A stretch of 64,000 bases of DNA from Pseudomonas sp. 14P_8.1_Bac3 (GCF_025466085.1 NZ_JANLOD010000068.1:62001-126000), one strand, 5' to 3'; positions 9,071-17,403 are shown, counted from the stretch's first letter. A program made the numbers and translations. The notes: generated by a model from the sequence alone, not told the origin.

Positions 9071-9523
9071 TTACGGCTTGAGCGCCACGACCGCCGCCCA
9101 CTGCTCAGCCGTGACAGGCATCACCGACAGTCTTGAGCCTTTTTGCACCAGCGGCATCTCTGCCAGCGCCGTCTGTTGCTTCAGATAGTCCAGTTTCAAC
9201 ACCTTGGGAAACGTCTCGACATGCGCGACATCGATCGCGCTCCAGGCGTTTTTCTCGGCGGTGGCCTTTGGATCGAAGTAATGACTCTCCGGTTCCAGCG
9301 CCGTTGGGTCCGGATACGCCGCTTCGACAATCTTGCCGATCCCGGCAATCCCGGGCTCCGGACAGCTGGAGTGATAGAAGAAGAACTCGTCGCCGACCGC
9401 CATGGCTCTCAGGAAATTTCGCGCCTGGTAGTTGCGAACGCCGTCCCAGCGCGCTCTGCCAAGTTTCTCCAGGCCCTTGATCGAGAGTTCGTCGGGCTCG
9501 GATTTCATCAGCCAGTAGGCCAT
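9071..9523 (-). CDS. EVE domain-containing protein
   Basis: This 150-residue protein is a single EVE domain, a PUA-like fold believed to bind modified bases in DNA or RNA. Family features include MAYWLMKSEPDE at the start, RWDGVRNYQARNFLR, VGDEFFFYHSS and GIAGIGKIV, which line the base-binding pocket. The start has a clean AAGGAG site. Small free-standing EVE proteins of this type (thymocyte nuclear protein 1 relatives) are widespread in proteobacterial core genomes. No restriction, methylase or helicase gene is nearby, so a defence role is not supported here and the ligand is unknown. Confidence 0.9.
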   Translation of the reverse strand: MAYWLMKSEPDELSIKGLEKLGRARWDGVRNYQARNFLRAMAVGDEFFFYHSSCPEPGIAGIGKIVEAAYPDPTALEPESHYFDPKATAEKNAWSAIDVAHVETFPKVLKLDYLKQQTALAEMPLVQKGSRLSVMPVTAEQWAAVVALKP

Positions 9524-9724
9524 GGTTTTTGCTCCTTGCGAGTCAGGTGGGCAAGTTGTCCGGCAATTTTATGACAAACCGACAGTCGGTTGACGCCAGC
9601 GTTTGCGTGTCGGTTCACGTTGTCGCAAAATGCCGGCCTTCTAAGCTTGACGCTGCTGCACGGCCTACACCTACAACGGAAACCGCTGCTGTCATCGTGT
9701 TGATATGCCTTTGGGGGGCAATCG

Positions 9725-9880
9725 ATGAAACGCAAACCGGATTTACTATGGATATTGGTTATTTTGTTCGGCCTGGGCGTCGTGACCACTGGCTATGCCC
9801 AAAGCCTGTGGAGCAACAAGACTGACGCGCCGATCGAAATCGCGCAGCAGCAACAACAGCCGTCGGCCTTCAAACGCTGA
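9725..9880 (+). CDS. Small membrane protein, 51 residues, unknown function
   Basis: A short frame encodes MKRKPDLLWILVILFGLGVV followed by TTGYAQSLW and a polar tail with five glutamines in a row. One N-terminal hydrophobic segment (residues 8-23) with positive residues before it predicts a single-pass inner-membrane protein with the tail outside, or possibly a signal sequence cut after GYA. It is preceded by GGGGG about 9 bases from the ATG. A small gene of unknown function sits at the same place beside the 5-formyltetrahydrofolate cyclo-ligase gene in other pseudomonads, as far as I recall. It converges on that gene; a weak hairpin (9892-9916) without a T-run lies between them. Confidence 0.65.
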   Translation: MKRKPDLLWILVILFGLGVVTTGYAQSLWSNKTDAPIEIAQQQQQPSAFKR

Positions 9881-9915
9881 ACCTGTCTTTTCGACGCCGC
9901 TGAGTCCAGTGGCGT

Positions 9916-10521
9916 CTAGCCTGCGAAATACCAGGCCTTGTCCGTCACCGTTCCTTGCAGCGGCACATCCCAGCTCGCTTGAGCCAATCGTTCGACTTTC
10001 TGACATTCATGGGCCAGGCCCAACAGCGTCGGCTTGCGCCAGCTTTTTCGCCGCGCCAGGTACGCCAGGCTGCGGTCGTAGAAACCGCCGCCCATACCGA
10101 GTCGGCCGCCGGCATCGTCGAAACCCACCAGCGGCAGCAACACCAGGTCGAGCGCCCAGACTTTGCGTTGGCGGGCCAGGTTGTGCCTGGGCTCGAGAAT
10201 GCGAAAACGGTTGGGTTTGAGTTTTTCCCCGGGGCGAATGCGCTGGAACACCATTTTGGTTCGGGGCCAGGCGCTGAGCACCGGGAGATAAGTGGCCTTC
10301 CCGCGACGTTGCGCCGCCCGCAGCAACAGGCGCGGGTCGATTTCACCGTCGGTCGGCAGGTACAGCGAGATGTGTTTGGCGCGGCGAAACAATGGCTGCT
10401 GGGCCAATTGCTTGTAGAGCCCGCGAGCCGCCTGGCGCTGCTGACTGGGGGTCAGTGCGCGGCGAGCCTTGCGCAGCATGCGTCGAAGTTGCGGGCGGGG
10501 CAGCAGCGCAGGTTCGGTCAT
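9916..10521 (-). CDS. ygfA: 5-formyltetrahydrofolate cyclo-ligase
   Basis: The enzyme converts 5-formyltetrahydrofolate to 5,10-methenyltetrahydrofolate with ATP in the cytoplasm. The 201-residue product has the family pattern: basic N-terminus LRRMLRKARRALT, then ISLYLPTDGEIDP, and the signature LVGFDDAGGRLGMGGGFYDR that binds nucleotide and folate. It is the last element of the zapB-zapA-6S RNA-ygfA series on the minus strand, an arrangement shared with E. coli and other gammaproteobacteria. A terminator after 6S RNA lies just upstream, so expression may need read-through or its own promoter. Confidence 0.95.
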   Translation of the reverse strand: MTEPALLPRPQLRRMLRKARRALTPSQQRQAARGLYKQLAQQPLFRRAKHISLYLPTDGEIDPRLLLRAAQRRGKATYLPVLSAWPRTKMVFQRIRPGEKLKPNRFRILEPRHNLARQRKVWALDLVLLPLVGFDDAGGRLGMGGGFYDRSLAYLARRKSWRKPTLLGLAHECQKVERLAQASWDVPLQGTVTDKAWYFAG

Positions 10522-10563
10522 GGATTCAGGCTTCGGCAGTGCGGGTACACAAAGCGTACCCGT

Positions 10564-10598
10564 AAAAAAGCCGATGCCGGTGTTTAAACCGGCATCGG
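10564..10598 (-). terminator. Terminator downstream of 6S RNA
   Basis: A perfect 10-base stem (CCGATGCCGG / CCGGCATCGG) with an 8-base loop is followed, read on the minus strand, by C and six T. It separates 6S RNA from the 5-FCL gene. Confidence 0.8.
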
Positions 10599-10607
10599 AC
10601 TGGAATC

Positions 10608-10785
10608 AGGCTCCCCGGATGAACCGCTGCTGACTTAGCCCTTGAACCCGAAAGTTCAAGGTGGAAGATGCAGTAGGCTTTAAGGCTTTCCGTCTAGCGG
10701 ACATGCACACCAGCCCAACGTGCAGCCTCCAGGGTAGTGCGAATCGGCTCAGGGACGTGGTCAACTGGCAAGCACCCCAGGGAGT
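10608..10785 (-). ncRNA. ssrS: 6S RNA
   Basis: 6S RNA mimics an open promoter and sequesters sigma70 RNA polymerase in stationary phase. Read on the minus strand the segment contains the diagnostic 3' arm hairpin CACCTTGAAC...GTTCAAGGG, the block AAAGCCTTAAAGCC, the GTCCCTGAGCCGAT stretch of the central bubble arm, and a closing stem formed by CTCCCTGG near the 5' end and CCGGGGAG near the 3' end. These match E. coli 6S RNA in order. The location between zapA and the 5-formyltetrahydrofolate cyclo-ligase gene is the conserved one. The 5' end is inferred from a -10 element; the 3' end is approximate. Confidence 0.93.
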
Positions 10786-10791
10786 GCTGCG

Positions 10792-10820
10792 AGTATAACC
10801 CAAGCGGTCCGACGAATCAG
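10792..10820 (-). promoter_or_regulatory. Sigma70 promoter of 6S RNA
   Basis: On the minus strand TATACT (10792-10797) lies 7 bases before the inferred start at 10785, with a weak -35 CTGATT (10815-10820) at 17-base spacing. The -35 overlaps the stop codon of zapA. Confidence 0.6.
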
Positions 10821-11134
10821 CCCTTGGTGACGTCCGGATCGGTAGCGAGCACCAGATCGACGCGATCCAGCAAGTCGCGAACCTGCTCGCGGGTCGAGCC
10901 GCTGACTTGCACATCGGGGCTTTCCTGCTTGTGCAGGAGGTCGTGGGTGATGTTCAGCGCGGCCATCACGGCGATGCGATCGGCACCGATGACTTTGCCG
11001 CTGCTGCGGATTTCGCGCATCTTGCCGTCCAGGTAACGGGCAGCGCTCACCAGGTTGCTGCGCTCTTCCTGGGGGCAGATGATCGAATATTCTTTGTCGA
11101 GGATCTGCACGGTGACGCTATTGCTTGAACTCAT
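10817..11134 (-). CDS. zapA: Cell division protein ZapA
   Basis: ZapA binds FtsZ and promotes bundling of the Z ring at mid-cell. The 105-residue product fits the family: N-terminal beta hairpin SVTVQILDKEYSIICPQEE, then LVSAARYLDGKMREIR with the conserved basic helix, then DRIAVMAALNITHDLL, and a coiled-coil C-terminal helix. Its start overlaps the stop of the upstream ZapB-like gene by four bases (ATGA), so the two are coupled. 6S RNA starts directly downstream. Confidence 0.95.
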   Translation of the reverse strand: MSSSNSVTVQILDKEYSIICPQEERSNLVSAARYLDGKMREIRSSGKVIGADRIAVMAALNITHDLLHKQESPDVQVSGSTREQVRDLLDRVDLVLATDPDVTKG

Positions 11135-11340
11135 GAGTCTTGCTCCAGGGCCTTGAGGCGCGAAATCATCGATTCGACCTTACGCCGGGCGATTTCGTTC
11201 TTTTCAATGAGGTGAGCGCGTTCCTCGCGCCAGGTCTTTTCCTGAGCTAATAGGAGTCCGTTTTGGCTCTTTAGTTGCTCGACCCGATTAATTAGCAGTT
11301 CGAGTCTGGCCATCAGCGCTTGCAGGTCGGTGTCTTCCAT
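11131..11340 (-). CDS. ZapB-like coiled-coil protein (TIGR02449 family)
   Basis: This 69-residue protein is almost entirely a coiled coil with leucine/isoleucine heptads (LMARLELLINRVEQL, then ALEQ near the end). Such proteins sit directly before zapA in pseudomonads and are grouped as TIGR02449; by analogy with ZapB they probably interact with ZapA at the division site. The longest frame begins at a GTG (11349); the ATG at 11340, giving MEDTDLQALMARLE, is preferred although neither start has a strong ribosome site. The four-base overlap with zapA shows operon coupling. Confidence 0.8.
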   Translation of the reverse strand: MEDTDLQALMARLELLINRVEQLKSQNGLLLAQEKTWREERAHLIEKNEIARRKVESMISRLKALEQDS

Positions 11341-11369
11341 TGTCTTCACTGTCTGATGGGTTTTGAACG

Positions 11370-11470
11370 GTAGGAGCGAGGTTGCTCGCGATGTACCCGA
11401 AAACGCCGTGGGTCGTCAGGTACCCAGCGTTATCGTTGGCGACCATCGCGAGCAGGCTCGCTCCTACAGG
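11370..11470. repeat. REPIN, subtype GTAGGAGCGAG...CTCGCGATG
   Basis: Inverted ends TAGGAGCGAGGTTGCTCGCGA and TCGCGAGCAGGCTCGCTCC enclose about 50 bases. It sits between the divergent ZapB-like and ygfB genes, so it overlaps their promoter region. Confidence 0.88.
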
Positions 11471-11534
11471 GGTAGTCGATGTAGGATACAAGGCCTTCAT
11501 TCTAGACATAGCGCCGTCTGGCGCCTAGCTGCCC

Positions 11535-12095
11535 ATGCCCATTCAGAATTCCCCGTACCAAGCCTTCGCCACCCTGCTGACCTCCAGCGGCCATAACGTC
11601 TCGCCTGCCGAACTGCACGGCCTGCTCCTCGGCCGCAGTTGCGCCGGTGCCGGCTTCGATGCCGAAGGCTGGCTGGTCGATGCCGCCGAACTGCTTGAAG
11701 GCGAGCCGCAAGACAACGTTCGCAATGCCTTGATCGGCCTGCAAGAGATGGTCAAGGGTGAACTCACCGGCGACGACGTGACCGTCGTCCTGCTGCTGCC
11801 GACCGATGACCAGCCGTTGACCGACCGTGCCGCCGCACTGGGCCAATGGTGCCAGGGTTTCCTCAGCGGTTTCGGCCTGAACTGCCGCGACAGCAGCATG
11901 CTCAGCACCGAGGCCACCGAAGTATTGCAGGACCTGGCGGCCATCGCCCAGGTGCAGGATGCGCTGGAAGAGTCCGATGACGGCGAAAGCGACTACATGG
12001 AAGTGATGGAGTACCTGCGCGTCGCGCCGCTGCTACTGTTCTCCGAAACCAAGAAGCCGGACGCGCCGGCTGCCGCCAAACCGTCGTTGCATTAA
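11535..12095 (+). CDS. ygfB: YgfB/YecA (UPF0149) family protein
   Basis: This 186-residue protein is all-helical and belongs to the UPF0149 family: SPAELHGLLLGRSCAG near the start, LPTDDQPLTDRAAALGQWCQGFLSGFG in the middle and the acidic segment ESDDGESDYMEVMEYLRVAPLL near the end. It lacks the C-terminal SEC-C zinc motif of YecA, so it is the YgfB branch. It opens the ygfB-pepP-ubiH-ubiI series, 27 bases before pepP. In P. aeruginosa YgfB has been linked to control of ampDh3 and beta-lactam resistance; that role is taken from the literature and is not visible here. No canonical ribosome site precedes the ATG. Confidence 0.88.
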   Translation: MPIQNSPYQAFATLLTSSGHNVSPAELHGLLLGRSCAGAGFDAEGWLVDAAELLEGEPQDNVRNALIGLQEMVKGELTGDDVTVVLLLPTDDQPLTDRAAALGQWCQGFLSGFGLNCRDSSMLSTEATEVLQDLAAIAQVQDALEESDDGESDYMEVMEYLRVAPLLLFSETKKPDAPAAAKPSLH

Positions 12096-12122
12096 TCGCG
12101 AGCCAGGAATAGCCATCTGCCC

Positions 12123-13457
12123 ATGATTCATATCCCGAAATCGGAATACAGCCGTCGCCGCAAGGCCTTGATGGCGCAGATGGAACCCAACAGCATCGCC
12201 ATCCTGCCCGCCGCCGCGGTGGCCATCCGCAACCGCGATGTCGAGCACGTTTACCGCCAGGACAGCGACTTCCAGTACCTCAGCGGTTTCCCCGAGCCCC
12301 AGGCCGTCATCGTGTTGATGCCTGGCCGCGAGCACGGTGAATACGTGCTGTTCTGCCGTGAACGCAACGCCGAACGGGAACTCTGGGACGGCCTGCGCGC
12401 CGGCCAGGAAGGCGCGATCCGCGATTTTGGCGCTGACGACGCGTTTCCCATCACCGACATCGACGACATCCTGCCGGGCCTGATCGAAGGGCGCGACCGG
12501 GTGTATTCGGCCATGGGCAGCAACCCGGAATTCGACCGCCACCTGATGGACTGGATCAACGTGATCCGCTCCAAGGCGCACCTCGGTGCCCAGCCGCCGA
12601 ACGAGTTTGTTGCGCTGGATCATCTGCTGCACGACATGCGTCTGTATAAATCGGCGGCAGAAGTGAAGGTGATGCGCGAAGCCGCGCGGATATCCGCCCA
12701 GGCCCATATCCGCGCGATGCAGGCCAGTCGCGCCGGGCTGCACGAGTTCAGCCTCGAAGCCGAGCTCGATTACGAATTCCGCAAGGGCGGGGCGAAGATG
12801 CCGGCCTACGGTTCGATCGTCGCGGCGGGGCGCAACAGTTGCATCCTGCATTACCAGCAGAATGACGCGCTGCTCAAGGACGGTGACCTGGTGCTGATCG
12901 ACGCGGGTTGCGAGATCGACTGCTATGCCAGCGACATCACCCGCACCTGGCCGGTCAGCGGCAAGTATTCGGCGGAACAGAAGGCGATCTACGAGCTGGT
13001 GCTGGCTTCACAGGAAGCGGCATTTGCCGAAATCGCCCCGAACAAACACTGGAACCAGGCGCATGAAGCCACGGTTCAAGTCATCACCGCCGGGCTGGTG
13101 AAGCTGGGCCTGTTGCAGGGCGACGTCGATGAACTGATCGCCAGCGAAGCCTATAAAGCGTTCTACATGCACCGCGCCGGCCATTGGCTGGGCATGGATG
13201 TGCATGACGTCGGTGAGTACAAGGTCGGCGGCGAATGGCGCGTGCTGGAAGTCGGCATGGCGCTGACGGTAGAGCCGGGGATCTACATCGCTCCGGACAA
13301 CCAGAATGTGGCGAAGAAATGGCGCGGCATTGGCGTGCGCATCGAGGACGACGTCGTGGTTACCAAAACCGGCTGTGAAATCCTGACCCATGGCGTACCG
13401 AAAACGGTCGCCGAGATTGAGGCCTTGATGGCTGAAGCACGAGCAAAAGCAGCATGA
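12123..13457 (+). CDS. pepP: Xaa-Pro aminopeptidase P
   Basis: PepP removes an N-terminal residue that precedes proline, using two manganese ions in a pita-bread fold. The 444-residue product carries the five metal ligands in order: Asp260 and Asp271 (VLIDAGCEIDCYASDITRTW), His354 (HRAGHWLGMDVHDVG), Glu384 (TVEPGIYIA) and Glu408 (VRIEDDVVV). Numbering of the first three equals that of E. coli PepP. AGGAAT precedes the start. The last codons overlap ubiH by four bases, so pepP and ubiH are coupled, as in E. coli. Confidence 0.97.
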   Translation: MIHIPKSEYSRRRKALMAQMEPNSIAILPAAAVAIRNRDVEHVYRQDSDFQYLSGFPEPQAVIVLMPGREHGEYVLFCRERNAERELWDGLRAGQEGAIRDFGADDAFPITDIDDILPGLIEGRDRVYSAMGSNPEFDRHLMDWINVIRSKAHLGAQPPNEFVALDHLLHDMRLYKSAAEVKVMREAARISAQAHIRAMQASRAGLHEFSLEAELDYEFRKGGAKMPAYGSIVAAGRNSCILHYQQNDALLKDGDLVLIDAGCEIDCYASDITRTWPVSGKYSAEQKAIYELVLASQEAAFAEIAPNKHWNQAHEATVQVITAGLVKLGLLQGDVDELIASEAYKAFYMHRAGHWLGMDVHDVGEYKVGGEWRVLEVGMALTVEPGIYIAPDNQNVAKKWRGIGVRIEDDVVVTKTGCEILTHGVPKTVAEIEALMAEARAKAA

Positions 13458-14641
13458 GTCGGGTCAATCTGGCAATCATCGGTGGTGGTCTGGTCGGTGC
13501 CAGCCTCGCGTTGGCGTTACAGGCCGGAGCCAAAGCCCGCGGCTGGAAGATCGTGTTGATCGAGCCGTTTGCCCCCGGCGATACCTACCAGCCGAGCTAC
13601 GACGCCCGGTCTTCGGCACTGTCTTATGGGGCCAAACAGATTTATCAACGGCTGGGCGTGTGGCAGGAAATCTCCCGTCGCGCCGAGCCGATCAAGCAGA
13701 TTCATGTCTCCGACCGGGGTCGCTTCTCCACCGCACGCCTGTCGGCGATGGAAGAGGGCGTGCCAGCGCTGGGCTACGTGGTGGAGAACGCCTGGCTCGG
13801 CCAATGCCTGTGGCAAAGTCTGGACAAGGACGTGGTCGCCTGGCGCTGCCCGGCGGAAGTCACGCGCATGGAGCCACTGACCGATGGCTATCGCCTGACC
13901 CTCAACGATGAAACCACCCTGGAATGCGACCTCGCGGTCCTCGCCGATGGCGGCCGCTCGGGCCTGCGCGAGCAATTGGGAATCGGCATCAAGAAACGCC
14001 CGTACAACCAGAGCGCGCTGATCGCCAACATCACGCCGAGCGAAGCGCACAACGGCATGGCCTTCGAGCGGTTCACCGACGACGGCCCGATGGCCTTGCT
14101 GCCGCTGCCGGAAAATCGCTGCGCCCTGGTCTGGACCCGTCTGGGCATGGACGCGCAACGGCTCGCGGCCCTCGATGAACGCAGTTTTCTCAGCGAATTG
14201 CAGGGCGTGTTCGGTTACCGTCTCGGTACATTGAAACAGGTCGGCGCGCGGCATCTTTACCCGCTGACGCTGATTGAAGCTGAGGAGCAAGTGCGTCCGC
14301 ACCTGGCGATTCTCGGCAACGCCGCCCACAGCCTGCACCCGATTGCCGGCCAGGGTTTCAACCTGTCGCTGCGTGATGCCCAGGCCCTGGCGGATGCGCT
14401 GCTGGGCAGCGAAACATCGCCCGGCGATTTCGCGACGTTGCAGGCTTATCGCGAACGCCAGCGTCTGGATCAGAACCTCACCGTGGGCTTCTCCGATCAG
14501 GTCACGCGGTTGTTCGGCAGCACCCAGCCGCTGGTTTCCCTGGGCCGCAATATCGGCCTGCTCGGCCTCGACCTGCTGCCCCCGGCCAAACGCTGGTTCG
14601 CCCGGCAGGCCATGGGATTGGGTACGCGTCCCGATGCTTGA
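13454..14641 (+). CDS. ubiH: 2-octaprenyl-6-methoxyphenol hydroxylase UbiH
   Basis: UbiH is an FAD-dependent monooxygenase of the aerobic ubiquinone pathway that associates with the Ubi complex. The 395-residue product has the N-terminal dinucleotide motif IIGGGLVGASLALAL, the middle LAVLADGGRSGLREQLG motif and the C-terminal ribose-binding motif ILGNAAHSLHPIAGQGFNLSLRD, in which Gly-Asn-Ala-Ala is typical of UbiH rather than UbiI. It overlaps pepP by four bases. A tiny frame and the UbiI-type paralogue follow in the same direction, so ring hydroxylases are made together. Confidence 0.95.
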   Translation: MSRVNLAIIGGGLVGASLALALQAGAKARGWKIVLIEPFAPGDTYQPSYDARSSALSYGAKQIYQRLGVWQEISRRAEPIKQIHVSDRGRFSTARLSAMEEGVPALGYVVENAWLGQCLWQSLDKDVVAWRCPAEVTRMEPLTDGYRLTLNDETTLECDLAVLADGGRSGLREQLGIGIKKRPYNQSALIANITPSEAHNGMAFERFTDDGPMALLPLPENRCALVWTRLGMDAQRLAALDERSFLSELQGVFGYRLGTLKQVGARHLYPLTLIEAEEQVRPHLAILGNAAHSLHPIAGQGFNLSLRDAQALADALLGSETSPGDFATLQAYRERQRLDQNLTVGFSDQVTRLFGSTQPLVSLGRNIGLLGLDLLPPAKRWFARQAMGLGTRPDA

Positions 14642-14768
14642 GTGGTCGGTGGACGCACACGGCCTGCTGCGAGCGCGGGCCAGTATTTACATCGACGCGG
14701 GCACCTTGGTGGCGCGGGTCGAAAAAACCCTTTACGTGCGGCTCAAGTCGCCAGCGAGACAGGCTTAA
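14634..14768 (+). CDS. Tiny ORF between ubiH and ubiI, 44 residues
   Basis: A frame starting at an ATG inside the last codons of ubiH (8-base overlap) encodes MLEWSVDAHGLLRAR, then SIYIDAGTLVARVEKTLYVR, and stops 3 bases before the next gene. The tight coupling on both sides and a small hypothetical gene recalled at the same place in P. aeruginosa suggest it is translated. The sequence is mildly basic with alternating strand-like hydrophobics and no membrane segment. No function is known. It may instead only couple translation of ubiH to the next gene. Confidence 0.45.
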   Translation: MLEWSVDAHGLLRARASIYIDAGTLVARVEKTLYVRLKSPARQA

Positions 14769-14771
14769 AGC

Positions 14772-15995
14772 ATGGACATGCGCGCAGATCTGCTGATTGT
14801 CGGGGCCGGAATGGTCGGCAGCGCCCTGGCGCTGGCGTTGCAGGACAGTGGGCTGGACGTCCTGCTGCTGGACGGCAGCCCGATGACCGTCAAACCGTTC
14901 GACGCGCAGGCGCCGTTCGAACCGCGAGTGAGCGCGCTGTCGACGGCCAGCCAGAGAATTCTCGAGCGCCTGGGCGTCTGGGACGGCATCGTCAAACGGC
15001 GCAGCAGTCCGTACACCGACATGCATGTCTGGGACGGCAGCGGCACCGGGCAGATTCACTTTTCGGCGGCCAGCGTGCACGCCGAGGTGCTGGGGCATAT
15101 CGTCGAGAACCGGGTGGTGCAGGACGCCTTGCTCGACCGCTTGCACGACTGCGACCTGGGCCTGCTGGCCAATGCGCGCCTGGAGCAGATGCGTCGCTCA
15201 GGCGATGACTGGCTGCTGACCCTCGCTGATGGCCGGACGCTGCGGGCGCCGTTGGTGATCGCAGCGGACGGCGCAAACTCCGCCGTGCGCCGCCTGACGG
15301 GCATGGCCACGCGCGAATGGGATTACCTGCACCACGCCATCGTCACCAGTGTGCGCAGTTCCCGATCTCATCAGATGACGGCTTGGCAGCGTTTCACCGA
15401 TAACGGCCCGCTGGCGTTTCTGCCGCTGGAGCGTGACGGTCAGCAGGATTGGTGCTCGATCGTCTGGTCGACCACGCCAAGTGAAGCCGAACGCTTGATG
15501 GCGCTGGACGACGAAGCGTTCTGTAGCGAGCTGGAACGGGCCTTCGAGGGCCGTCTGGGGACGGTGCTCAGCGCCGATCCGCGACTGTGCGTGCCGCTGC
15601 GTCAGCGCCACGCCAAGCGTTACGTGGCCGAAGGCCTGGCGCTGATTGGCGACGCGGCGCACACCATCCACCCATTGGCCGGGCAGGGCGTGAACCTCGG
15701 CTTCCTCGATGCGGCCGTGCTGGCTGAAGTATTGCTGCAAGCGGCTGAACGGGGCGAGCGGCTGGCGGAAGTGAAAGTGCTGAGCCGCTACGAACGTCGG
15801 CGCATGCCGCACAACCTGGCGTTGATGGCGGCGATGGAAGGCTTCGAGCGGTTGTTCCAGGCCGATCCGTTGCCGGTGCGCTGGTTGCGCAATGCCGGGT
15901 TGAAGATGGTGGAACACATGCCGGAGGCCAAGGCTTTATTTGTGCGCGAGGCATTGGGGTTGACCGGGGATTTGCCGGTGCTCGCCAAGGCCTGA
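14772..15995 (+). CDS. ubiI: FAD-dependent ubiquinone-pathway hydroxylase, UbiI/VisC type
   Basis: This 407-residue monooxygenase is a paralogue of the upstream UbiH. It carries LLIVGAGMVGSALALALQDSG at the N-terminus, LVIAADGANSAVRRLTG in the middle and the classic LIGDAAHTIHPLAGQGVNLGFLD near the C-terminus (Gly-Asp-Ala-Ala-His as in UbiI/VisC). E. coli UbiI hydroxylates the ring at C5; I infer the same step here from position and motif. It is last in the ygfB-pepP-ubiH series and a degenerate REPIN follows the stop. Ring-position specificity within this family varies between organisms, so the exact step is less sure than the family. Confidence 0.88.
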   Translation: MDMRADLLIVGAGMVGSALALALQDSGLDVLLLDGSPMTVKPFDAQAPFEPRVSALSTASQRILERLGVWDGIVKRRSSPYTDMHVWDGSGTGQIHFSAASVHAEVLGHIVENRVVQDALLDRLHDCDLGLLANARLEQMRRSGDDWLLTLADGRTLRAPLVIAADGANSAVRRLTGMATREWDYLHHAIVTSVRSSRSHQMTAWQRFTDNGPLAFLPLERDGQQDWCSIVWSTTPSEAERLMALDDEAFCSELERAFEGRLGTVLSADPRLCVPLRQRHAKRYVAEGLALIGDAAHTIHPLAGQGVNLGFLDAAVLAEVLLQAAERGERLAEVKVLSRYERRRMPHNLALMAAMEGFERLFQADPLPVRWLRNAGLKMVEHMPEAKALFVREALGLTGDLPVLAKA

Positions 15996-16018
15996 GTCTT
16001 CATTGACGCTGACGATCC

Positions 16019-16087
16019 CTTCGCGAGCAGGCTCGCTCCCACAGGAGTTACGCGATCCTTGTGGAAGCGGGCTGGCTCGCGAGGGGA
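16019..16087. repeat. Degenerate REPIN with unlike ends
   Basis: The left end TCGCGAGCAGGCTCGCTCCC is of the GAGCGAGCC type; the right end GTGGAAGCGGGCTGGCTCGCG is an altered GCGGGC type. It is the only clearly mixed pair in the window. Confidence 0.8.
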
Positions 16088-16160
16088 CGGCGAATCCACC
16101 CCACCCCATCCATGCAACATCTGGTAACGCCTCCGCAAAGTGTTCGATTGAGAAGGCAAA

Positions 16161-16175
16161 TGTGAGTCCTTATCA
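16161..16175 (+). promoter_or_regulatory. Putative Fur box upstream of the iron ABC transporter
   Basis: TGTGAGTCCTTATCA matches the 7-1-7 Fur core TGATAATnATTATCA at 10 of 14 informative positions and sits inside a wider inverted repeat CAAATG...CATTTG. It is 36 bases upstream of the binding-protein start. Confidence 0.45.
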
Positions 16176-16210
16176 TTTGGCCTCAATTTTCCAATCGAGA
16201 GACTGCTCCC

Positions 16211-17215
16211 ATGTTGGCACCGAAGCGTCTACTGACCGCACTCGCCCTGACCCTGATCGGCAGCACTGTCGCCCAGGCCGCTGACGAGGTGGTGGTTTAC
16301 TCCTCGCGGATCGACGAGCTGATCAAGCCGGTCTTCGATGCCTACACCGCGAAAACCGGGGTGCAGGTGAAGTTCATCACCGACAAGGAAGCGCCGCTGA
16401 TGCAGCGGATCAAGGCCGAGGGCGAAAACGCCACCGCCGACCTGCTGCTGACCGTCGATGCCGGTAACCTCTGGCAGGCCGAGCAGATGGGCATCCTGCA
16501 ACCCTTCACCTCGAAAACCATCGACAGCAACATTCCGCTGCAATACCGCTCGTCCAGCCATGCCTGGACCGGCCTGAGCCTGCGGGCGCGGACCATCGCT
16601 TACTCCACCGCTCGGGTGAAACCGGGCGAGCTGACCACCTATGAAGGGCTGGCCGACAAGAACTGGGAAGGCCGCTTATGCCTGCGTACGGCGAAGAAGG
16701 TCTACAACCAGTCCCTGACCGCGACCATGATCGAAGTCCATGGCGCCGACAAAACCGAGAAGATCCTCAAGGGGTGGGTCAACAATTTGTCCACCGACGT
16801 GTTCTCCGACGACATCGCGGTGCTGGAAGCGATCAACGCCGGCCAGTGCGACGTCGGCATCGTCAACACGTACTACTACGGTCGTCTGCACAAGCAGAAG
16901 CCTGACCTGGCGGTGAAGCTGTTCTGGCCGAACCAGGGTGATCGCGGTGTACACGTCAATCTGTCGGGCATCGGCCTGACCCAACATGCGCCGCACCCGG
17001 AAGCGGCCAAGGCACTGGTCGAGTGGATGACCACGCCTGAAGCGCAGAAAATCTTTGCCGACGTGAACCAGGAATTCCCGGCCAACCCTGCCGTTGCGCC
17101 GTCAGCGGAGGTGGCGAGCTGGGGCAAGTTCGTGGCGGATACCTTGCCAGTGGAAATCGCCGGCAAGCGTCAGGCTGAAGCAATTCGCATGATGGATCGG
17201 GCTGGCTGGAACTGA
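16211..17215 (+). CDS. Ferric-iron ABC transporter, periplasmic binding protein (FbpA/HitA-like)
   Basis: This protein captures Fe3+ in the periplasm for the permease encoded next. The 334-residue precursor has a signal peptide cut after VAQA, then DEVVVYSSRIDELIKPVFDAY, the typical start of iron-binding class proteins. It also has ITDKEAPLMQRIKAEG and the tyrosine-rich iron ligand region VNTYYYGRLHKQKPD near residue 220. A Fur-like palindrome precedes the gene. A REPIN separates it from the permease. In P. aeruginosa the same pair also lies beside gcvT, as I recall, with no ATPase gene. Confidence 0.9.
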   Translation: MLAPKRLLTALALTLIGSTVAQAADEVVVYSSRIDELIKPVFDAYTAKTGVQVKFITDKEAPLMQRIKAEGENATADLLLTVDAGNLWQAEQMGILQPFTSKTIDSNIPLQYRSSSHAWTGLSLRARTIAYSTARVKPGELTTYEGLADKNWEGRLCLRTAKKVYNQSLTATMIEVHGADKTEKILKGWVNNLSTDVFSDDIAVLEAINAGQCDVGIVNTYYYGRLHKQKPDLAVKLFWPNQGDRGVHVNLSGIGLTQHAPHPEAAKALVEWMTTPEAQKIFADVNQEFPANPAVAPSAEVASWGKFVADTLPVEIAGKRQAEAIRMMDRAGWN

Positions 17216-17244
17216 GTCTGTCGGCAGGCTGTACCGCTATTCAT

Positions 17245-17362
17245 GTAGGAGCGAGCTTGCTCGCGATGAATTCGGCAACGTCGCGGAGTGTCAGGTATCC
17301 AGCGTTATCGTGACGACCATCGTCGGAACGCCGCCCGGAGCAAACTCGCTCCTACAGGGGGG
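17245..17362. repeat. REPIN with a decayed right end
   Basis: The left end GTAGGAGCGAGCTTGCTCGCG is intact; the right end is disrupted (CGTCGGAACGCCGCCCGGAGC then AACTCGCTCCTAC). It lies between the iron-binding protein and permease genes. Confidence 0.75.
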
Positions 17363-17403
17363 CGGTCGCGGTAGTTATCCCATTCATCAGAGAGCCCTTT
17401 TCC

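Noticed and set aside
9071..9523. EVE-domain gene as part of a defence island
   Set aside because: No restriction, methylase, helicase or toxin genes are nearby; the free-standing EVE protein is a common core gene.
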